64,000 bases of DNA from Luteimonas huabeiensis HB2 (GCF_000559025.1 NZ_JAAN01000019.1:1-64000); one strand, 5' to 3'. Positions 7,121 through 17,504 are shown, counted from the stretch's first letter. Numbers and translations: made by a program. Notes: generated by a model from the letters alone, not told the origin.

Positions 7121-7734
7121 TGGGCGAGGCGCTGCCCCTGGACGCGCTGCTCGCCGCGCGCACGGTCTGGCCGGCCGGGCGGCAGGCGGCCGCTCGCGCC
7201 GATGGCGAGCCCACCGGCCACGCCGCGCTCGATGCGGTGCTGCCGCAGGGCGGCTGGCCGCGGCGCGCCTTGAGCGAGCTGCTGCTGCCCGCCGCCGGCG
7301 TGGGCGAGCTGTCGCTGCTGTTGCCGGCGCTGGCGCGGCTGACCGCGGCCGGCCAGCCGGTGGTGCTGGTGGCGCCGCCGTGCATCCCCTACGCCCCGGC
7401 CTGGCAGGCCGCCGGCGTGGATCTGGCCTGTCTGCAGGTGGTGGAGGCTGCCGCGCCGCGCGACGCCCTGTGGGCCTTCGAGCAATGCCTGCGCAGCGGC
7501 GCCTGCGCGGCGGTGGTGGGCTGGCCGCAGTCGGCCGACGAGCGCGCGCTGCGGCGCCTGCAGGTGGCCGCCGACAGCGGCGACTGCTGCGCCTTCGCCC
7601 TGCGCGACCGCCGCCATGCCGCCAATCCGTCGCCGGCGGCGCTGCGGCTGGAATGGGCCGATGGCGCCTGGCGCGTGCGCAAGTGCCGCGGCGGGCGGGT
7701 GCCGTCGCAGCCGCTGCGACTGGCCGCGCATTGA
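7120..7734 (+). CDS. imuA: ImuA, translesion DNA synthesis-associated protein
   Basis: A 204-residue RecA/SulA-like protein of the ImuA family. The conserved start region is GHAALDAVLPQGGWPRRALSE, followed by GELSLLLPALARLTAAGQPV and a C-terminal LEWADGAWRVRK strand. ImuA works with ImuB and DnaE2 in SOS-induced mutagenic bypass of lesions and probably acts as an accessory linking RecA and the polymerase. The ATG overlaps the lexA stop by one base, and imuB starts 9 bases after its stop. The whole set should be induced from the LexA2 box at 6445-6464. Confidence 0.9.
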   Translation: MGEALPLDALLAARTVWPAGRQAAARADGEPTGHAALDAVLPQGGWPRRALSELLLPAAGVGELSLLLPALARLTAAGQPVVLVAPPCIPYAPAWQAAGVDLACLQVVEAAAPRDALWAFEQCLRSGACAAVVGWPQSADERALRRLQVAADSGDCCAFALRDRRHAANPSPAALRLEWADGAWRVRKCRGGRVPSQPLRLAAH

Positions 7735-7743
7735 ATCGCCGCC

Positions 7744-9162
7744 ATGCTCTGGGCCTGCATCCTGCTCCCGCAACTGGCGCTCGACGCCGTGCTGCGGCGC
7801 GTTCCCGATCCGCACGCGCCGCTGGCGCTGGTCGCGGGGCCGGCGCAATTGCGCAGCCTGCACGCGGTCAACGCCGCGGCGGCCGCGGCCGGGTTGCGAC
7901 CGGGCATGCGGCTGCTGGCCGCGCACGCGCTGCTGCCCGCGTTCGCCACGGTCGAGCACGACCCCGCGCGCGAGGCCGCCGCGCAGCGCTTCCTGGCCGG
8001 CTGGGCCTACCGCCACAGCTCGCTGGTCAGCGCCGGCTGGCCGGGGGCGATCGTGCTCGAGGCGCAGGCGAGCTTCCGCCTGTTCGGCCCCTGGCCGCGC
8101 TTCGAGGCGCGCCTGCGCGCCGAGCTCGACGCGCTGGGCTTCCGCCACCGCATCGCGCTGGCGCCGACCCCGCGCGCGGCGCGCGTGCTGGCCGGCGTGG
8201 GCGACGGGCTGGCGCTGACCCGGCCGGCGGCGATGGCCGAGGCGCTGGACCGGGTGCCGGTACGTCGCGCCGCGTTGCCGGGAGAGGCCGGCGAGCGCCT
8301 GCACCGCATGGGCGTGCGCACCCTGGGCGCGCTGCGCGCGCTGCCCGGCGAGGCGGTGCGGCGCCGCTTCGGCGCGGACCTGCCCGCGCACCTGGCGCGC
8401 CTGTACGGCGAGGCCGACGACCCGCTGCCGTGGTACGCGCCGCCGGACCGCTTCGACGCGCGGGTCGAACTGGGCTACGAGGTCGAGAACCATCTCGCGC
8501 TGCTGTTCCCGTTGCGGCGGCTGACCGGCGACCTGGCCACCGCGCTGTCGATCCGCGACGGCGGCGTGCAGCGCTTCGAGCTGCGCCTGGAGCACGAGCA
8601 GGGCCACACCGCGGTGGAGATCGGCCTGCTCGCGCCCGAGCGCGACCCGGGCCTGCTGTTCGAGATCGCGCGCAGCCGGCTGGAACGGGCACGGGTCGAG
8701 CGCCCGGTGCTTGCGCTGCGCCTGCATGCCGCCGGACTGCCGCCGTTCGTGCCCGCCAGCCGCGACCTGTTCGATCGCCGCGCGCAGCAGGGCATGCCCT
8801 GGCCGCAGCTGCGCGAGCGCCTGCGCGGGCGGCTCGGCGACGGCGCGGTGTACCGGCTCGCGCCGGCCGACGACCCCCGCCCCGAGCGCGCCTGGCGGCG
8901 GATGCAGGGCGAGGACGCGGCGATCCCCGCCGCGCCGCCGCGGCCGCCGCGCCCGGCCTGGCTGCTGCCGGCGCCGGTGCCGCTGCGCGATGCGCGGCTG
9001 GAGATCCTGTCCGGCCCCGAGCGCCTGGAGAGCGGCTGGTGGGACGGCGAGGACGTGCGCCGCGATTACTACGTCGTGCGCACCGGCCAGGGACAGCGCG
9101 CCTGGGCCTACATGCCCGCCGGCGCCCGCGAGGGCTGGATGCTGCACGGCTGGTTCGGGTAG
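7744..9162 (+). CDS. imuB: ImuB, Y-family DNA polymerase-like protein
   Basis: A 472-residue Y-family polymerase homologue. It begins with [20 protein letters not shown] and contains the palm/fingers stretch ending [20 protein letters not shown]. Where active DinB/UmuC enzymes carry acidic catalytic residues, ImuB proteins usually lack them, and none is obvious here. The family role is therefore to bridge the beta clamp and DnaE2 rather than to synthesise DNA. A helix-hairpin-helix-like [20 protein letters not shown] lies at about residues 183-202. The C terminus has the conserved [17 protein letters not shown]. It lies between imuA and dnaE2. Confidence 0.92.
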   Translation: MLWACILLPQLALDAVLRRVPDPHAPLALVAGPAQLRSLHAVNAAAAAAGLRPGMRLLAAHALLPAFATVEHDPAREAAAQRFLAGWAYRHSSLVSAGWPGAIVLEAQASFRLFGPWPRFEARLRAELDALGFRHRIALAPTPRAARVLAGVGDGLALTRPAAMAEALDRVPVRRAALPGEAGERLHRMGVRTLGALRALPGEAVRRRFGADLPAHLARLYGEADDPLPWYAPPDRFDARVELGYEVENHLALLFPLRRLTGDLATALSIRDGGVQRFELRLEHEQGHTAVEIGLLAPERDPGLLFEIARSRLERARVERPVLALRLHAAGLPPFVPASRDLFDRRAQQGMPWPQLRERLRGRLGDGAVYRLAPADDPRPERAWRRMQGEDAAIPAAPPRPPRPAWLLPAPVPLRDARLEILSGPERLESGWWDGEDVRRDYYVVRTGQGQRAWAYMPAGAREGWMLHGWFG

Positions 9163-9295
9163 CGGCAATGCGCGACGCTGCCCTGGCCATCCGCGGGCGC
9201 GCGCCGGCGCGCGATGCGCGTTGCGCCCGGCGCCGCGCGTGCTGCACCCGAGAGCGCCCCGGCGAGGATGCCGGCGACGTCCGCGGCGCTCGGCC

Positions 9296-12200
9296 ATGAC
9301 CGATGCCTCCTGGGACGGCGTCGATCGCGACACCCCCGGCGGACGGCCGCCGCGGGCGTGGTCGGTGGGCACGCGCCTGCGCGAGGCTGCCAACGACGCC
9401 AGCGGCGACGACGACGGCCTGCCGGCCTACGCCGAACTGCACTGCCTGTCCGACTTTTCCTTCCTGCGCGGGGCCTCCAGCGCCGAGGCGCTGTTCGCGC
9501 GCGCCGCGCAGTGCGGCTACGAAGCGCTGGCGATCACCGACGAATGCTCGCTGGCCGGCATCGTGCGCGCGCTGGAAGCGGCCGAGGCCACCGGCGTGCG
9601 GCTGATCGTGGGCAGCGAGTTCGCGCTGGAGGACGGCCCGCGCTGCGTGCTGCTGGTCGAGGACGCCGCCGGCTACCGGGCGCTGTGCGGCCTGATCACC
9701 ACCGCCCGCCGCGCCGCGCCCAAGGGCCGCTACCGCCTGGCCCGCGCCGACGTGGAAGCCGCGCTGGCGGCCGGCGCCGCCGGCCTGTTCGCGCTGTGGC
9801 TGCCCGGCGCCGAGCCCGACCGCGGCGAGGGCGCCTGGCTGCGGGCGCTGTTCGGCGAACGCGCGCGGCTGGCGGTGGAGCTGCATCGCGAGCGCGACGA
9901 CGCGGCGCGCCTGCAGGCGCTGCTGGCGCTGGCGCGCTCGCTGGACATGCCGGCGCTGGCCTGCGGCGACGCGCACATGGCCACGCGCCGCGAGCGCATG
10001 CTGCAGGACACCCTGACCGCGATCCGTCACGGCCTGCCGCTGGCCGAATGCGGCGCGCACCTGTTCCGCAACGGCGAGCGCCACCTGCGCAGCCGGCGCG
10101 CGCTGGGCAACATCCATCCGCCCGAGCTGCTGGAGGCCGCGGTGGCGCTGGCGCGGCGCTGCCGCTTCGACCTGCGCCAGGTGCGCTACCGCTATCCGCG
10201 CGAGCTGGTGCCCGAAGGCCATGCGCCCGACACCTGGCTGCGCGAACTGACCGAGCGGGGACTGGCCGAGCGCTGGCCGCAGGGCGCGCCGCGCAAGGTG
10301 CGCGAGCAGGTCGACCAGGAGCTGGCGCTGATCGCGCGCAAGGGCTACGAGGCCTTCTTCCTGACCGTGCAGGACGTGGTCGGCTACGCGCGCTCGCGCG
10401 GCATCCTCTGCCAGGGCCGCGGCTCCTCGGCCAACTCGGCGGTCTGCTACGCGCTGGGGATCACCGCGGTCAATCCGGACGAGACCCGGCTGCTGATGGC
10501 GCGCTTCCTGTCCGAGGAGCGCGACGAGCCGCCCGACATCGACGTCGATTTCGAGCACGAGCGCCGCGAGGAGGTCATCCAGTACGTCTACGCCAAGTAC
10601 GGCCGCGCGCGCGCGGCGCTGGCGGCCACGGTGATCGCCTACCGCGGCAAGAGCGCGGTGCGCGACGTGGCCAAGGCGTTCGGACTGCCGCCGGACCAGA
10701 TCGCGCTGCTGGCCAACTGCTACGGCTGGGGCAACGGCGAGACGCCGATGGAACAGCGCATCCGCGAGGCCGGCTTCGACCCGGACAACCCGCTGATCTC
10801 GAAGGTGCTGGCGATCACCGAGATGCTGCGCGACCGTCCACGGCACCTGTCCCAGCACGTCGGCGGCTTCGTGATCTCCGACGGGCCGCTGTCGGACGTG
10901 GTGCCGGTGGAGAACGCCGCCATGCCCGAGCGCACGATCATCCAGTGGGACAAGGACGACCTGGAGACGATGAAGCTGCTCAAGGTCGACTGCCTGGCGC
11001 TGGGCATGCTGACCTGCATCCGCAAGACCCTCGACCTGGTCCGCGCGCACCGCGGCCGCGCCTTCGAGCTGGCCACCCTCCCGCGCGAGGACGCCAGGAC
11101 CTACGCGATGATCCAGCGCGCCGACACCGTGGGCGTGTTCCAGATCGAATCGCGCGCGCAGATGGCCATGCTGCCGCGGCTCAGGCCCGCCTGTTTCTAC
11201 GACCTCGTGATCGAGGTGGCGATCGTGCGCCCCGGTCCGATCCAGGGCGACATGGTGCATCCCTACCTGCGCCGCCGGCAGGGCCGCGAGGCGGTGAGCT
11301 ATCCCTCGCAGGAGGTGCGCGACATCCTGGCGCCGACCCTGGGCGTGCCGCTGTTCCAGGAGCAGGTGATGGAACTGCTGATGCACGCGGCCGACTACAC
11401 CGACAGCGAGGCCGACCACCTGCGTCGTTCGATGGCGGCCTGGCGCCGCGGCGGCGACATGGAGCCTCACCGCCAGCGCGTGCGCGAGCGGATGATGGCC
11501 AAGGACTACGCGCCCGAGTTCATCGACCAGATCTTCGAGCAGATCAAGGGCTTCGGCTCCTACGGCTTCCCGCAGAGCCACGCCGCCTCGTTCGCCAAGC
11601 TGGTCTACGCCAGCTGCTGGCTCAAGCGCCACGAGCCGGCCGCCTTCGCCTGCGGCCTGCTCAATGCGCAGCCGATGGGCTTCTACTCGCCCAGCCAGAT
11701 CGTGCAGGACGCGCTGCGCGGCAGCCCGGAGCGCGAAGCGGTGCGAGTGCTGCCGGTGGACGTGCGCCGCAGCGGCTGGGACAACGCGCTGGTCGGGGGC
11801 CGCCCCTGGCGCGACGAGAACGACCCCGGCGAGCAGCCGGCGATCCGCCTCGGCCTGCGCCAGGTGCGCGGCCTGTCGGAGGCGGCCGCCGCGCGGATCG
11901 TGGCCGCCCGCCAGGCCCGCCCCTTCGCCGACGTGGCCGACCTGTGCCTGCGCGCCGGGCTCGACGAGAAGGCGCGCAGCGCGCTGGCCGAGGCCGATGC
12001 CCTGCGCGGCCTGGCCGGGCACCGCAACGCCGCGCGCTGGGCGGTGGCCGGCATCGAGCGCCGGCTGCCGCTGCTGCCGGGCAGCCCCGGCGAGGCGCCG
12101 GTGGCGCTGCCCGCGCCGCGCCCGGGCGAGGAGATCCTGGCCGACTACGGCAGCGTGGGCCTGACCCTGCGCGCCCATCCCATGGCGCTGCTGCGGCCGA

Positions 12201-12538
12201 AGCTGGCCGAGCGCCGCATCCTCGGCCTGCGCGAGCTGCAGCAGCGCCGCCACGGCAGCGGCGTGCACGTCGCCGGCCTGGTCACCCAGCGCCAGCGCCC
12301 GGCCACGGCCAAGGGCACGATCTTCGTCACCCTGGAAGACGAGCACGGCATGATCAACGTCATCGTCTGGCCGCACCTGGCGATGCGTCGCCGGCGCGCG
12401 CTGCTGGAATCGAAGGTGATGGCCGTGCGCGGGCGCTGGGAGCGGGTGGACGGCGTCTCGCACCTGATCGCCGGCGACCTCGACGATCTCAGCCACCTGC
12501 TGGGCGACCTGCGCGCGCCCTCGCGGGACTTCCATTAG
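9296..12538 (+). CDS. dnaE2: Error-prone DNA polymerase DnaE2 (ImuC)
   Basis: A 1080-residue alpha-subunit-type polymerase, the catalytic enzyme of the ImuABC mutasome. The N-terminal PHP domain starts at [18 protein letters not shown]. The polymerase active-site aspartates lie in [13 protein letters not shown] (about residues 412-424). Fingers and beta-binding regions follow, then tandem HhH motifs and a C-terminal OB-fold ([19 protein letters not shown]). The start at 9296 gives the expected family length; the 133 bases after imuB hold no other convincing gene. Homologues are recruited for damage-induced mutagenesis. It ends beside a mosaic repeat. Confidence 0.93.
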   Translation: MTDASWDGVDRDTPGGRPPRAWSVGTRLREAANDASGDDDGLPAYAELHCLSDFSFLRGASSAEALFARAAQCGYEALAITDECSLAGIVRALEAAEATGVRLIVGSEFALEDGPRCVLLVEDAAGYRALCGLITTARRAAPKGRYRLARADVEAALAAGAAGLFALWLPGAEPDRGEGAWLRALFGERARLAVELHRERDDAARLQALLALARSLDMPALACGDAHMATRRERMLQDTLTAIRHGLPLAECGAHLFRNGERHLRSRRALGNIHPPELLEAAVALARRCRFDLRQVRYRYPRELVPEGHAPDTWLRELTERGLAERWPQGAPRKVREQVDQELALIARKGYEAFFLTVQDVVGYARSRGILCQGRGSSANSAVCYALGITAVNPDETRLLMARFLSEERDEPPDIDVDFEHERREEVIQYVYAKYGRARAALAATVIAYRGKSAVRDVAKAFGLPPDQIALLANCYGWGNGETPMEQRIREAGFDPDNPLISKVLAITEMLRDRPRHLSQHVGGFVISDGPLSDVVPVENAAMPERTIIQWDKDDLETMKLLKVDCLALGMLTCIRKTLDLVRAHRGRAFELATLPREDARTYAMIQRADTVGVFQIESRAQMAMLPRLRPACFYDLVIEVAIVRPGPIQGDMVHPYLRRRQGREAVSYPSQEVRDILAPTLGVPLFQEQVMELLMHAADYTDSEADHLRRSMAAWRRGGDMEPHRQRVRERMMAKDYAPEFIDQIFEQIKGFGSYGFPQSHAASFAKLVYASCWLKRHEPAAFACGLLNAQPMGFYSPSQIVQDALRGSPEREAVRVLPVDVRRSGWDNALVGGRPWRDENDPGEQPAIRLGLRQVRGLSEAAAARIVAARQARPFADVADLCLRAGLDEKARSALAEADALRGLAGHRNAARWAVAGIERRLPLLPGSPGEAPVALPAPRPGEEILADYGSVGLTLRAHPMALLRPKLAERRILGLRELQQRRHGSGVHVAGLVTQRQRPATAKGTIFVTLEDEHGMINVIVWPHLAMRRRRALLESKVMAVRGRWERVDGVSHLIAGDLDDLSHLLGDLRAPSRDFH

Positions 12539-12758
12539 GCCGGATCGACCAGCAGCGCCGAAGTCGTGCCTTCTCGCGCAAGCGGGCTCATGCTGTCCCT
12601 TCTCCCGCAAGCTGCGGCGTGCCCCCATCCGCCTTCGGCACCTTCCCCCGCTCGCGGGGGAAGGAAAAACGAGGTGCTCCCCGCTTGCGGGGGAAAGGAA
12701 ATCAGGATGGTCCCCGCTAGCGGGGAAGGGGCCTTCGCACGTCGAATGTCGATACGCC
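12539..12758. repeat. Mosaic intergenic repeat, copy 2
   Basis: This copy fills most of the gap between dnaE2 and gcdH. It contains a perfect hairpin at 12641-12664 (CCTTCCCCCGC-TC-GCGGGGGAAGG read as two 11-base arms) and further CCCCGCTTGCGGGG-type units. It ends with TCGAATGTCGATACGCC (12742-12758), which is the exact reverse complement of 30314-30330. GCCTTCGGCACCTT and GCATGCTGTCCC-like blocks are also shared with the copy at 30314, in rearranged order. No gene is seen in 12539-12848. Confidence 0.75.
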
Positions 12759-12848
12759 TGGCGTCCGTCCCGCGCCCATCCGCTCGGGGCCGGGTGCCGG
12801 GCCGGGCGGGGCGATACAATCGCGGTTTTCCGGAAACCTGCGACCGCC

Positions 12849-14012
12849 ATGGCCCTCGATCCCCGCGACCTCTACGACGTCCGTTCCCTGCTGAGCGAGG
12901 AGGAGCGCGCGGTCCAGGATGCGGTGGCCCGCTTCACCGACGAGCGCGTGCTGCCGATCATCGGCGACTGCTTCGACCAGGGCCGCTTCCCGGCCGAGCT
13001 GATCCCGGAGATCGCCGCACTCGGCGTGCTTGGCGCCACCCTGCCGGAGGAATACGGCTGCGCCGGCCTGAACTCGGTCAGCTACGGCCTGATCTGCCAG
13101 GAGCTGGAGCGCGGCGATTCCGGCCTGCGCAGCTTCGCCAGCGTGCAGTCCTCGCTGTGCATGTACCCGATCTACGCCTACGGCAGCGAGGAGCAGAAGC
13201 GCCGCTGGCTGCCCGACATGGCCGCCGGCCGGGTCATCGGCTGCTTCGGCCTGACCGAGCCGCACGGCGGCTCCGACCCGGCAAACATGAAGACCCATGC
13301 CAGGCGCGACGGCGGCGACTGGGTGCTCAACGGCTCGAAGATGTGGATCACCAACGGCAACATCGCCGACATCGTCATCGCCTGGGCGCAGACCGAGGAG
13401 GGCATCCAGGGCTTCGTCGTCGAGAAGGACTTCGCCGGCTTCAGCGCCCAGGAGATCAAGCACAAGATGAGCCTGCGCGCCTCGGTCACCAGCGCGCTGT
13501 ACTTCGATGGCGTGCGCGTGCCGGAGGCCAACCGGCTGCCGAGCGTGAAGGGCCTCAAGGGCCCGCTGGGCTGCCTGACCCAGGCCCGCTACGGCATCAC
13601 CTGGGGCCCGATCGGCTCGGCCATCGCCTGCCTCGACGAGGCGCTGGGCTATTCCAAGGAACGGATGCTGTTCGGGCGCCCCGTGGCCGCCACCCAGAGC
13701 GCGCAGATCAAGCTGGCCGACTGGGCGCGCCGGATCACCGCCGCGCAACTGCTGTCGCTGCAGTTGGGCCGGCTCAAGGACGCCGGCCGCATGCAGCCGA
13801 CCCAGGTCTCGCTGGCGAAGTGGAACAACTGCCGCATGGCCATCGACATCGCCCGCGAGGCGCGCGACCTGCTGGGCGGGGCCGGCATCACCACCGAGCA
13901 TTCGCCGATCCGGCACGCGCTGAACCTGGAATCGGTCATCACCTACGAAGGCACCGAGACCGTGCACCAGCTGGTGGTCGGGCGCGAGCTGACCGGCATC
14001 AACGCGTTCTGA
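12849..14012 (+). CDS. gcdH: Glutaryl-CoA dehydrogenase
   Basis: A 387-residue flavoprotein of the acyl-CoA dehydrogenase family that oxidises and decarboxylates glutaryl-CoA to crotonyl-CoA in lysine and tryptophan breakdown. Typical glutaryl-specific stretches are RSFASVQSSLCMYPIYAYGS, IGCFGLTEPHGGSDPANMKT and the C-terminal YEGTETVHQLVVGRELTG, where the first Glu of YEGTE is the expected catalytic base. Length and layout are normal for the family. It is a single gene, with a mosaic repeat upstream and an acetyltransferase gene downstream on the same strand. Electrons would pass to ETF. Confidence 0.92.
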   Translation: MALDPRDLYDVRSLLSEEERAVQDAVARFTDERVLPIIGDCFDQGRFPAELIPEIAALGVLGATLPEEYGCAGLNSVSYGLICQELERGDSGLRSFASVQSSLCMYPIYAYGSEEQKRRWLPDMAAGRVIGCFGLTEPHGGSDPANMKTHARRDGGDWVLNGSKMWITNGNIADIVIAWAQTEEGIQGFVVEKDFAGFSAQEIKHKMSLRASVTSALYFDGVRVPEANRLPSVKGLKGPLGCLTQARYGITWGPIGSAIACLDEALGYSKERMLFGRPVAATQSAQIKLADWARRITAAQLLSLQLGRLKDAGRMQPTQVSLAKWNNCRMAIDIAREARDLLGGAGITTEHSPIRHALNLESVITYEGTETVHQLVVGRELTGINAF

Positions 14013-14094
14013 TCGGCCCCGAACGCGGCGGCGGATGCCTCCGCCGGTCGGTCGCCGCCGCGCGACACGTCACGCTCCGGCAGGACTTTCGCCC

Positions 14095-14646
14095 ATGATG
14101 CACGCCGACATCCGCCTCGAGACTCCGCGCCTGATCCTGCGCGTGCCTCGGATCGAGGATTTCGAACGCTACGCGCAATTGATGGCCGACGAGGTCGCCG
14201 CGCGCCACATCGGCGGCCGGCAGCCGCGCGCGGCGGCGTGGCGGAAATTCCTGCAGATGCCGGGGGCGTGGGCGCTGCAGGGGTTCGCCATGTTCTCGGT
14301 CGTGGACAAGGCCGACGGCCGCTGGCTCGGCCAGCTCGGGCCGTGGCGGCCGGAAGGCTGGCCGGGCAACGAGATCGGCTACTCGTTCCATCCCGACGCC
14401 TGGGGCCGGGGCTACGCCACCGAGGCCGCCGTCGCCGCGATCGACTGGGCCTTCGACACGCTGGGCTGGCCGGACATCATCCACTGCATCGCCCCGGACA
14501 ACACCGCCTCGCAGAACGTCGCCCGGCGGCTGGGCTCGGTCCGCCGCGGGCCGGGGCGGCTGCCGGCCCCGTTCGAGGATCATCCGATCGAGATCTGGGG
14601 GCAGACGCGCGAACAGTGGCGAGAGAACCGGAAGCGGTTCGCATGA
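14095..14646 (+). CDS. GNAT family N-acetyltransferase (RimJ/RimL-like)
   Basis: A 183-residue acetyltransferase of the RimJ/RimL type. It starts with IRLETPRLILRVPRIED, a classic N terminus of this group. The acetyl-CoA loop is WGRGYATEAAVAAIDWAFD, and the family motif CIAPDNTASQNVARRLGS follows. These enzymes acetylate N-terminal amines of proteins or small molecules; the substrate is unknown. Start 14095 (ATGATG, either one) follows an AGGA element. It overlaps the broken GST gene by four bases (ATGA). Confidence 0.85.
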   Translation: MMHADIRLETPRLILRVPRIEDFERYAQLMADEVAARHIGGRQPRAAAWRKFLQMPGAWALQGFAMFSVVDKADGRWLGQLGPWRPEGWPGNEIGYSFHPDAWGRGYATEAAVAAIDWAFDTLGWPDIIHCIAPDNTASQNVARRLGSVRRGPGRLPAPFEDHPIEIWGQTREQWRENRKRFA

Positions 14647-15029
14647 CCACGATCCACGGCTATTCGCCGTCCGGCAACTGCCACAAGCTGCGGCTGCTGC
14701 TCGAGCGGCTCGGCCGGCCGTACCGCTGGATCGGGACCGACCGCAGCCGCGGCGCGACCCGTACGCCGGGATACCTGGCCAAGAATCCCAACGGCAAGGT
14801 GCCGATGCTCGAACCCGACGACGGCCGCGTGCTGGTGGCCGGTCCGCGCTACGGCATCGCGGACATCGCGCTGTTTCCCTATACCGACGCGGCCGGCGAC
14901 GGCGGATTCGACCTGTCGCCGTACCCGGCGCTGCGCGACCGGCTGGCGCGCGTGCGCGCGACGCCGCGGTTCGTCGCGATGCCGGCGCCCGCGCCGGAAA
15001 ACGCCGCCCTGATCGCCGCCTCCCGCTAG
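14643..15029 (+). pseudogene. Internally deleted glutathione S-transferase
   Basis: The open frame encodes 128 residues, against about 200 for the family. The N-terminal thioredoxin-like domain is present (GYSPSGNCHKLRLLLERLG, then NPNGKVPMLEPDDGRVL). It then joins abruptly to the end of the helical domain (VAGPRYGIADIALFPYTDAA). About 80 residues that normally carry the SNAIL-type glutathione contact and most of the C-terminal helices are missing, yet the frame is kept. It is read as a decayed gene or non-functional remnant translationally coupled to the acetyltransferase. A natural short variant cannot be excluded. Confidence 0.7.
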
Positions 15030-15042
15030 CAGGTCCCGACGC

Positions 15043-17322
15043 ATGTTCGCCACCGTCCCCGATCCGATCCCGGCCCGCATGAAGGGCCTCAACCGCGCCG
15101 AGATCTGCGACCTCAACTTCCAGGAATTCGTGCGCGGCTGGCACGGCCAGGCGCGCGCCCGACCCGCCGCCGACGCGCCCGTGCTGCCCGGCAGCGCGCT
15201 GGATGCGCGCGGCTTCCTGGAACTGTTCGAGTCGCAGCTGATCAGCCGCCACCTGGACCTGATGGCGCGCGTGCTGCGCGTGCAGAACAAGGTCTTCTAC
15301 ACCATCGGCTCCAGCGGCCACGAAGGCAACGCGATGGTCGCGCGGCTGACCCGGCACACCGATCCCGCGTTCCTGCACTACCGCAGCGGTGCCTTCATGG
15401 CCGAGCGCTCCCGCAAGCTGCCGGGCATCGATCCGATCATGGATTCGGCGCTGTCGTTCGCCGCGTCCAAGGACGATCCCGCCAGCGGCGGCCGCCACAA
15501 GGTCTGGGGCAGCAAGCCGCTGTGGGTGCTGCCGCAGACCTCCACCATCGCCTCGCACCTGCCCAAGGCGCTGGGCACCGCGATCGCCATCGAGCACGCT
15601 CGCCGCATCGGCCACGCGCTGCCGGTGCCGGCCGACAGCATCGCGATCTGTTCCTTCGGCGACGCCTCCAGCAACCACGCCACCGCGCAGGCCGCGTTCA
15701 ACGCCGCCGCCTGGACCGCCTACCAGAAGCTGCCGGCGCCGGTGCTGTTCGTGTGCGAGGACAACGGCATCGGTATCTCGGTCAGGACGCCCGACGGCTG
15801 GGTCGCGCGCAATTTCTCCGCACGCCCGGACCTCGACTACTTCGCCGCCGACGGACTCGACCTGGCCGCCGGTTACCTTGATGTGCAGCGCGCGGTCGAG
15901 CACTGCCGCCGCACCCGCCGGCCGACCTTCCTGCACCTGCGCACCACCCGCATCATGGGCCACGCCGGCACCGACTTCGAGATCGAGTGGCGCAGCCTCG
16001 AGGAACTGTGCGCGGTGGAGGCGAGCGACCCCCTGCTGCGCAGCGCGGCGATCGCGCTGGAGTCGGGGCTGATGTCCAGGGACGAGGTGCTCGAACTGTA
16101 CGAGGCCACCCGCGCGCGCTGCTTCGAGGCCGCCGAAGCCGCCGACCGGCGGCCCCGGCTGTCGACGCTGGAGGAGGTGATGGCGCCGCTGGCGCCGTAC
16201 AGTCCGGAAGCGGTGAAGACCGAGGCCGAGCGCTTCGACTACGCCGAGCGGCGCCTGCAGGTCTTCGGCGGCGAGGCGCGACTGCCCGAGCGGCAGGCGC
16301 CGAAGCATCTCGCGATCCAGATCAACGCCGCCTTGCACGACCTGTTCGCCAAGTATCCCGAGGCGCTGCTGTTCGGCGAGGACGTGGCGCAGAAGGGCGG
16401 CGTGTACACCGTCACCAAGGGCTTGCAGAAGGCCTTCGGCCCGCGGCGCGTGTTCAACACGCTGCTCGACGAGACCACGATCCTCGGCATGGCCCAGGGC
16501 TACGCCAACCTGGGCCTGCTGCCGTTGCCCGAGATCCAGTACCTGGCCTATTTCCACAACGCCTGCGACCAGATCCGCGGCGAGGCCGCCAGCCTGCAGT
16601 TCTTCAGCAACGGCCAGTACCGCAACCCGATGGTGATGCGCATCGCCTCGCTGGGCTACCAGCGCGGCTTCGGCGGCCACTTCCACAACGACAACTCGGT
16701 GACCGCGCTGCGCGACATCCCCGGGCTGGTGGTCGGCTGCCCCTCGCGCGGGGACGATGCGGCGACCATGCTGCGCACGCTGATGGCGCTGGCGAAGGTG
16801 GACGGACGCGTGTGCGCCTTCCTGGAGCCGATCGCGCTGTACATGGCCAAGGACCTGCACGCGCCCGGCGACGGCGGCTGGCTGACCGCCTACCCGCCGC
16901 CGGAGCAGGCGATGGCCTTCGGCGAGGAGCGCGTCTACGCGCCCGAGGCGACCGACCTGGTGGTGTTCACCTTCGGCAACGGCGTGCCGATGAGCCTGCG
17001 CGCCGCGCGCGAGATCGAGGCCGCGCACGGCTGGAAGGTCCGCGTCGTCGACCTGCGCTGGCTGCTGCCGCTCAACGAGTCCGCCATCGCTCGCCACGCC
17101 CGCGAATGCGCGCGCATCCTGGTGGTCGACGAGGGCCGGCGCAGCGCCGGGGTGGGGGAGGGCATCGTCACCGCGATCGTCGAGGCCGGTCTCGGCGCCA
17201 GGCCGCTGCGGCGCGTGGTCGGCGCCGATACCTTCACCCCGCTGGCCGGCGCCGCGTTCCTGGTGATCCCGTCCGAGGCCGACATCGTCGCCGCGGCCGC
17301 GGCGCTGGCATCGGTCGGGTAG
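15043..17322 (+). CDS. Fused alpha/beta E1 component of a 2-oxoacid dehydrogenase
   Basis: A 759-residue protein that joins the alpha and beta subunits of a thiamine-diphosphate E1 enzyme. The alpha part (about residues 1-380) includes GSSGHEGNAMVARL and a ThDP-binding GDASSNHATAQAAFNAAAW with the following VLFVCEDNGIGIS. The beta part (from about 425) has LLFGEDVAQKGGVYTVTKGL and LLDETTILGMAQGYA, with the transketolase C-terminal domain at the end. The closest named relatives are branched-chain 2-oxoacid (2-oxoisovalerate) dehydrogenase E1 subunits. No E2 or E3 gene is nearby, so it may use partners elsewhere. The substrate is unproven. Confidence 0.8.
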   Translation: MFATVPDPIPARMKGLNRAEICDLNFQEFVRGWHGQARARPAADAPVLPGSALDARGFLELFESQLISRHLDLMARVLRVQNKVFYTIGSSGHEGNAMVARLTRHTDPAFLHYRSGAFMAERSRKLPGIDPIMDSALSFAASKDDPASGGRHKVWGSKPLWVLPQTSTIASHLPKALGTAIAIEHARRIGHALPVPADSIAICSFGDASSNHATAQAAFNAAAWTAYQKLPAPVLFVCEDNGIGISVRTPDGWVARNFSARPDLDYFAADGLDLAAGYLDVQRAVEHCRRTRRPTFLHLRTTRIMGHAGTDFEIEWRSLEELCAVEASDPLLRSAAIALESGLMSRDEVLELYEATRARCFEAAEAADRRPRLSTLEEVMAPLAPYSPEAVKTEAERFDYAERRLQVFGGEARLPERQAPKHLAIQINAALHDLFAKYPEALLFGEDVAQKGGVYTVTKGLQKAFGPRRVFNTLLDETTILGMAQGYANLGLLPLPEIQYLAYFHNACDQIRGEAASLQFFSNGQYRNPMVMRIASLGYQRGFGGHFHNDNSVTALRDIPGLVVGCPSRGDDAATMLRTLMALAKVDGRVCAFLEPIALYMAKDLHAPGDGGWLTAYPPPEQAMAFGEERVYAPEATDLVVFTFGNGVPMSLRAAREIEAAHGWKVRVVDLRWLLPLNESAIARHARECARILVVDEGRRSAGVGEGIVTAIVEAGLGARPLRRVVGADTFTPLAGAAFLVIPSEADIVAAAAALASVG

Positions 17323-17344
17323 CGTCGGCTCGCGCGGACGCTAC
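17319..17344 (+). terminator. Terminator-like hairpin at the E1 stop codon
   Basis: An 8-bp perfect stem (GTAGCGTC / GACGCTAC) with a 10-base GC-rich loop overlaps the TAG of the fused E1 gene. There is no T-tract. The remaining sequence to 17504 shows no gene on either strand that I would support. Confidence 0.35.
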
Positions 17345-17504
17345 GGTCCCGGCCGCCTGCTGGGGCAGGTCGCCGTCTCCGCCGAGATCGCCTGGAGCGC
17401 CGTCGATGCCCCGCGGCAGGGGCCGGCGCTCGGGCCGGCACGCCGCTCGATCGTCCTGTCGCGTCGCCGTGACAGTCCGGCGGGCGGGCCGGCCGCCGGT
17501 CCGC

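Noticed and set aside
9163..9295. A small gene between imuB and dnaE2, or a longer N terminus of dnaE2
   Set aside because: The upstream in-frame stretch is Arg/Cys/Ala-rich and unlike any DnaE2 N terminus; no ribosome-binding site or motif supports a separate gene.
12560..12720. CRISPR-like array of CCCCGCTTGCGGGG repeats
   Set aside because: Units are palindromic, unevenly spaced and vary in sequence; there are no unique spacers of constant length and no cas genes.
8027..12850. A 1607-codon open frame on the minus strand opposite imuB and dnaE2
   Set aside because: Low-complexity Arg/Gln/Ala/His-rich translation with no domain, antisense to two clear polymerase genes.
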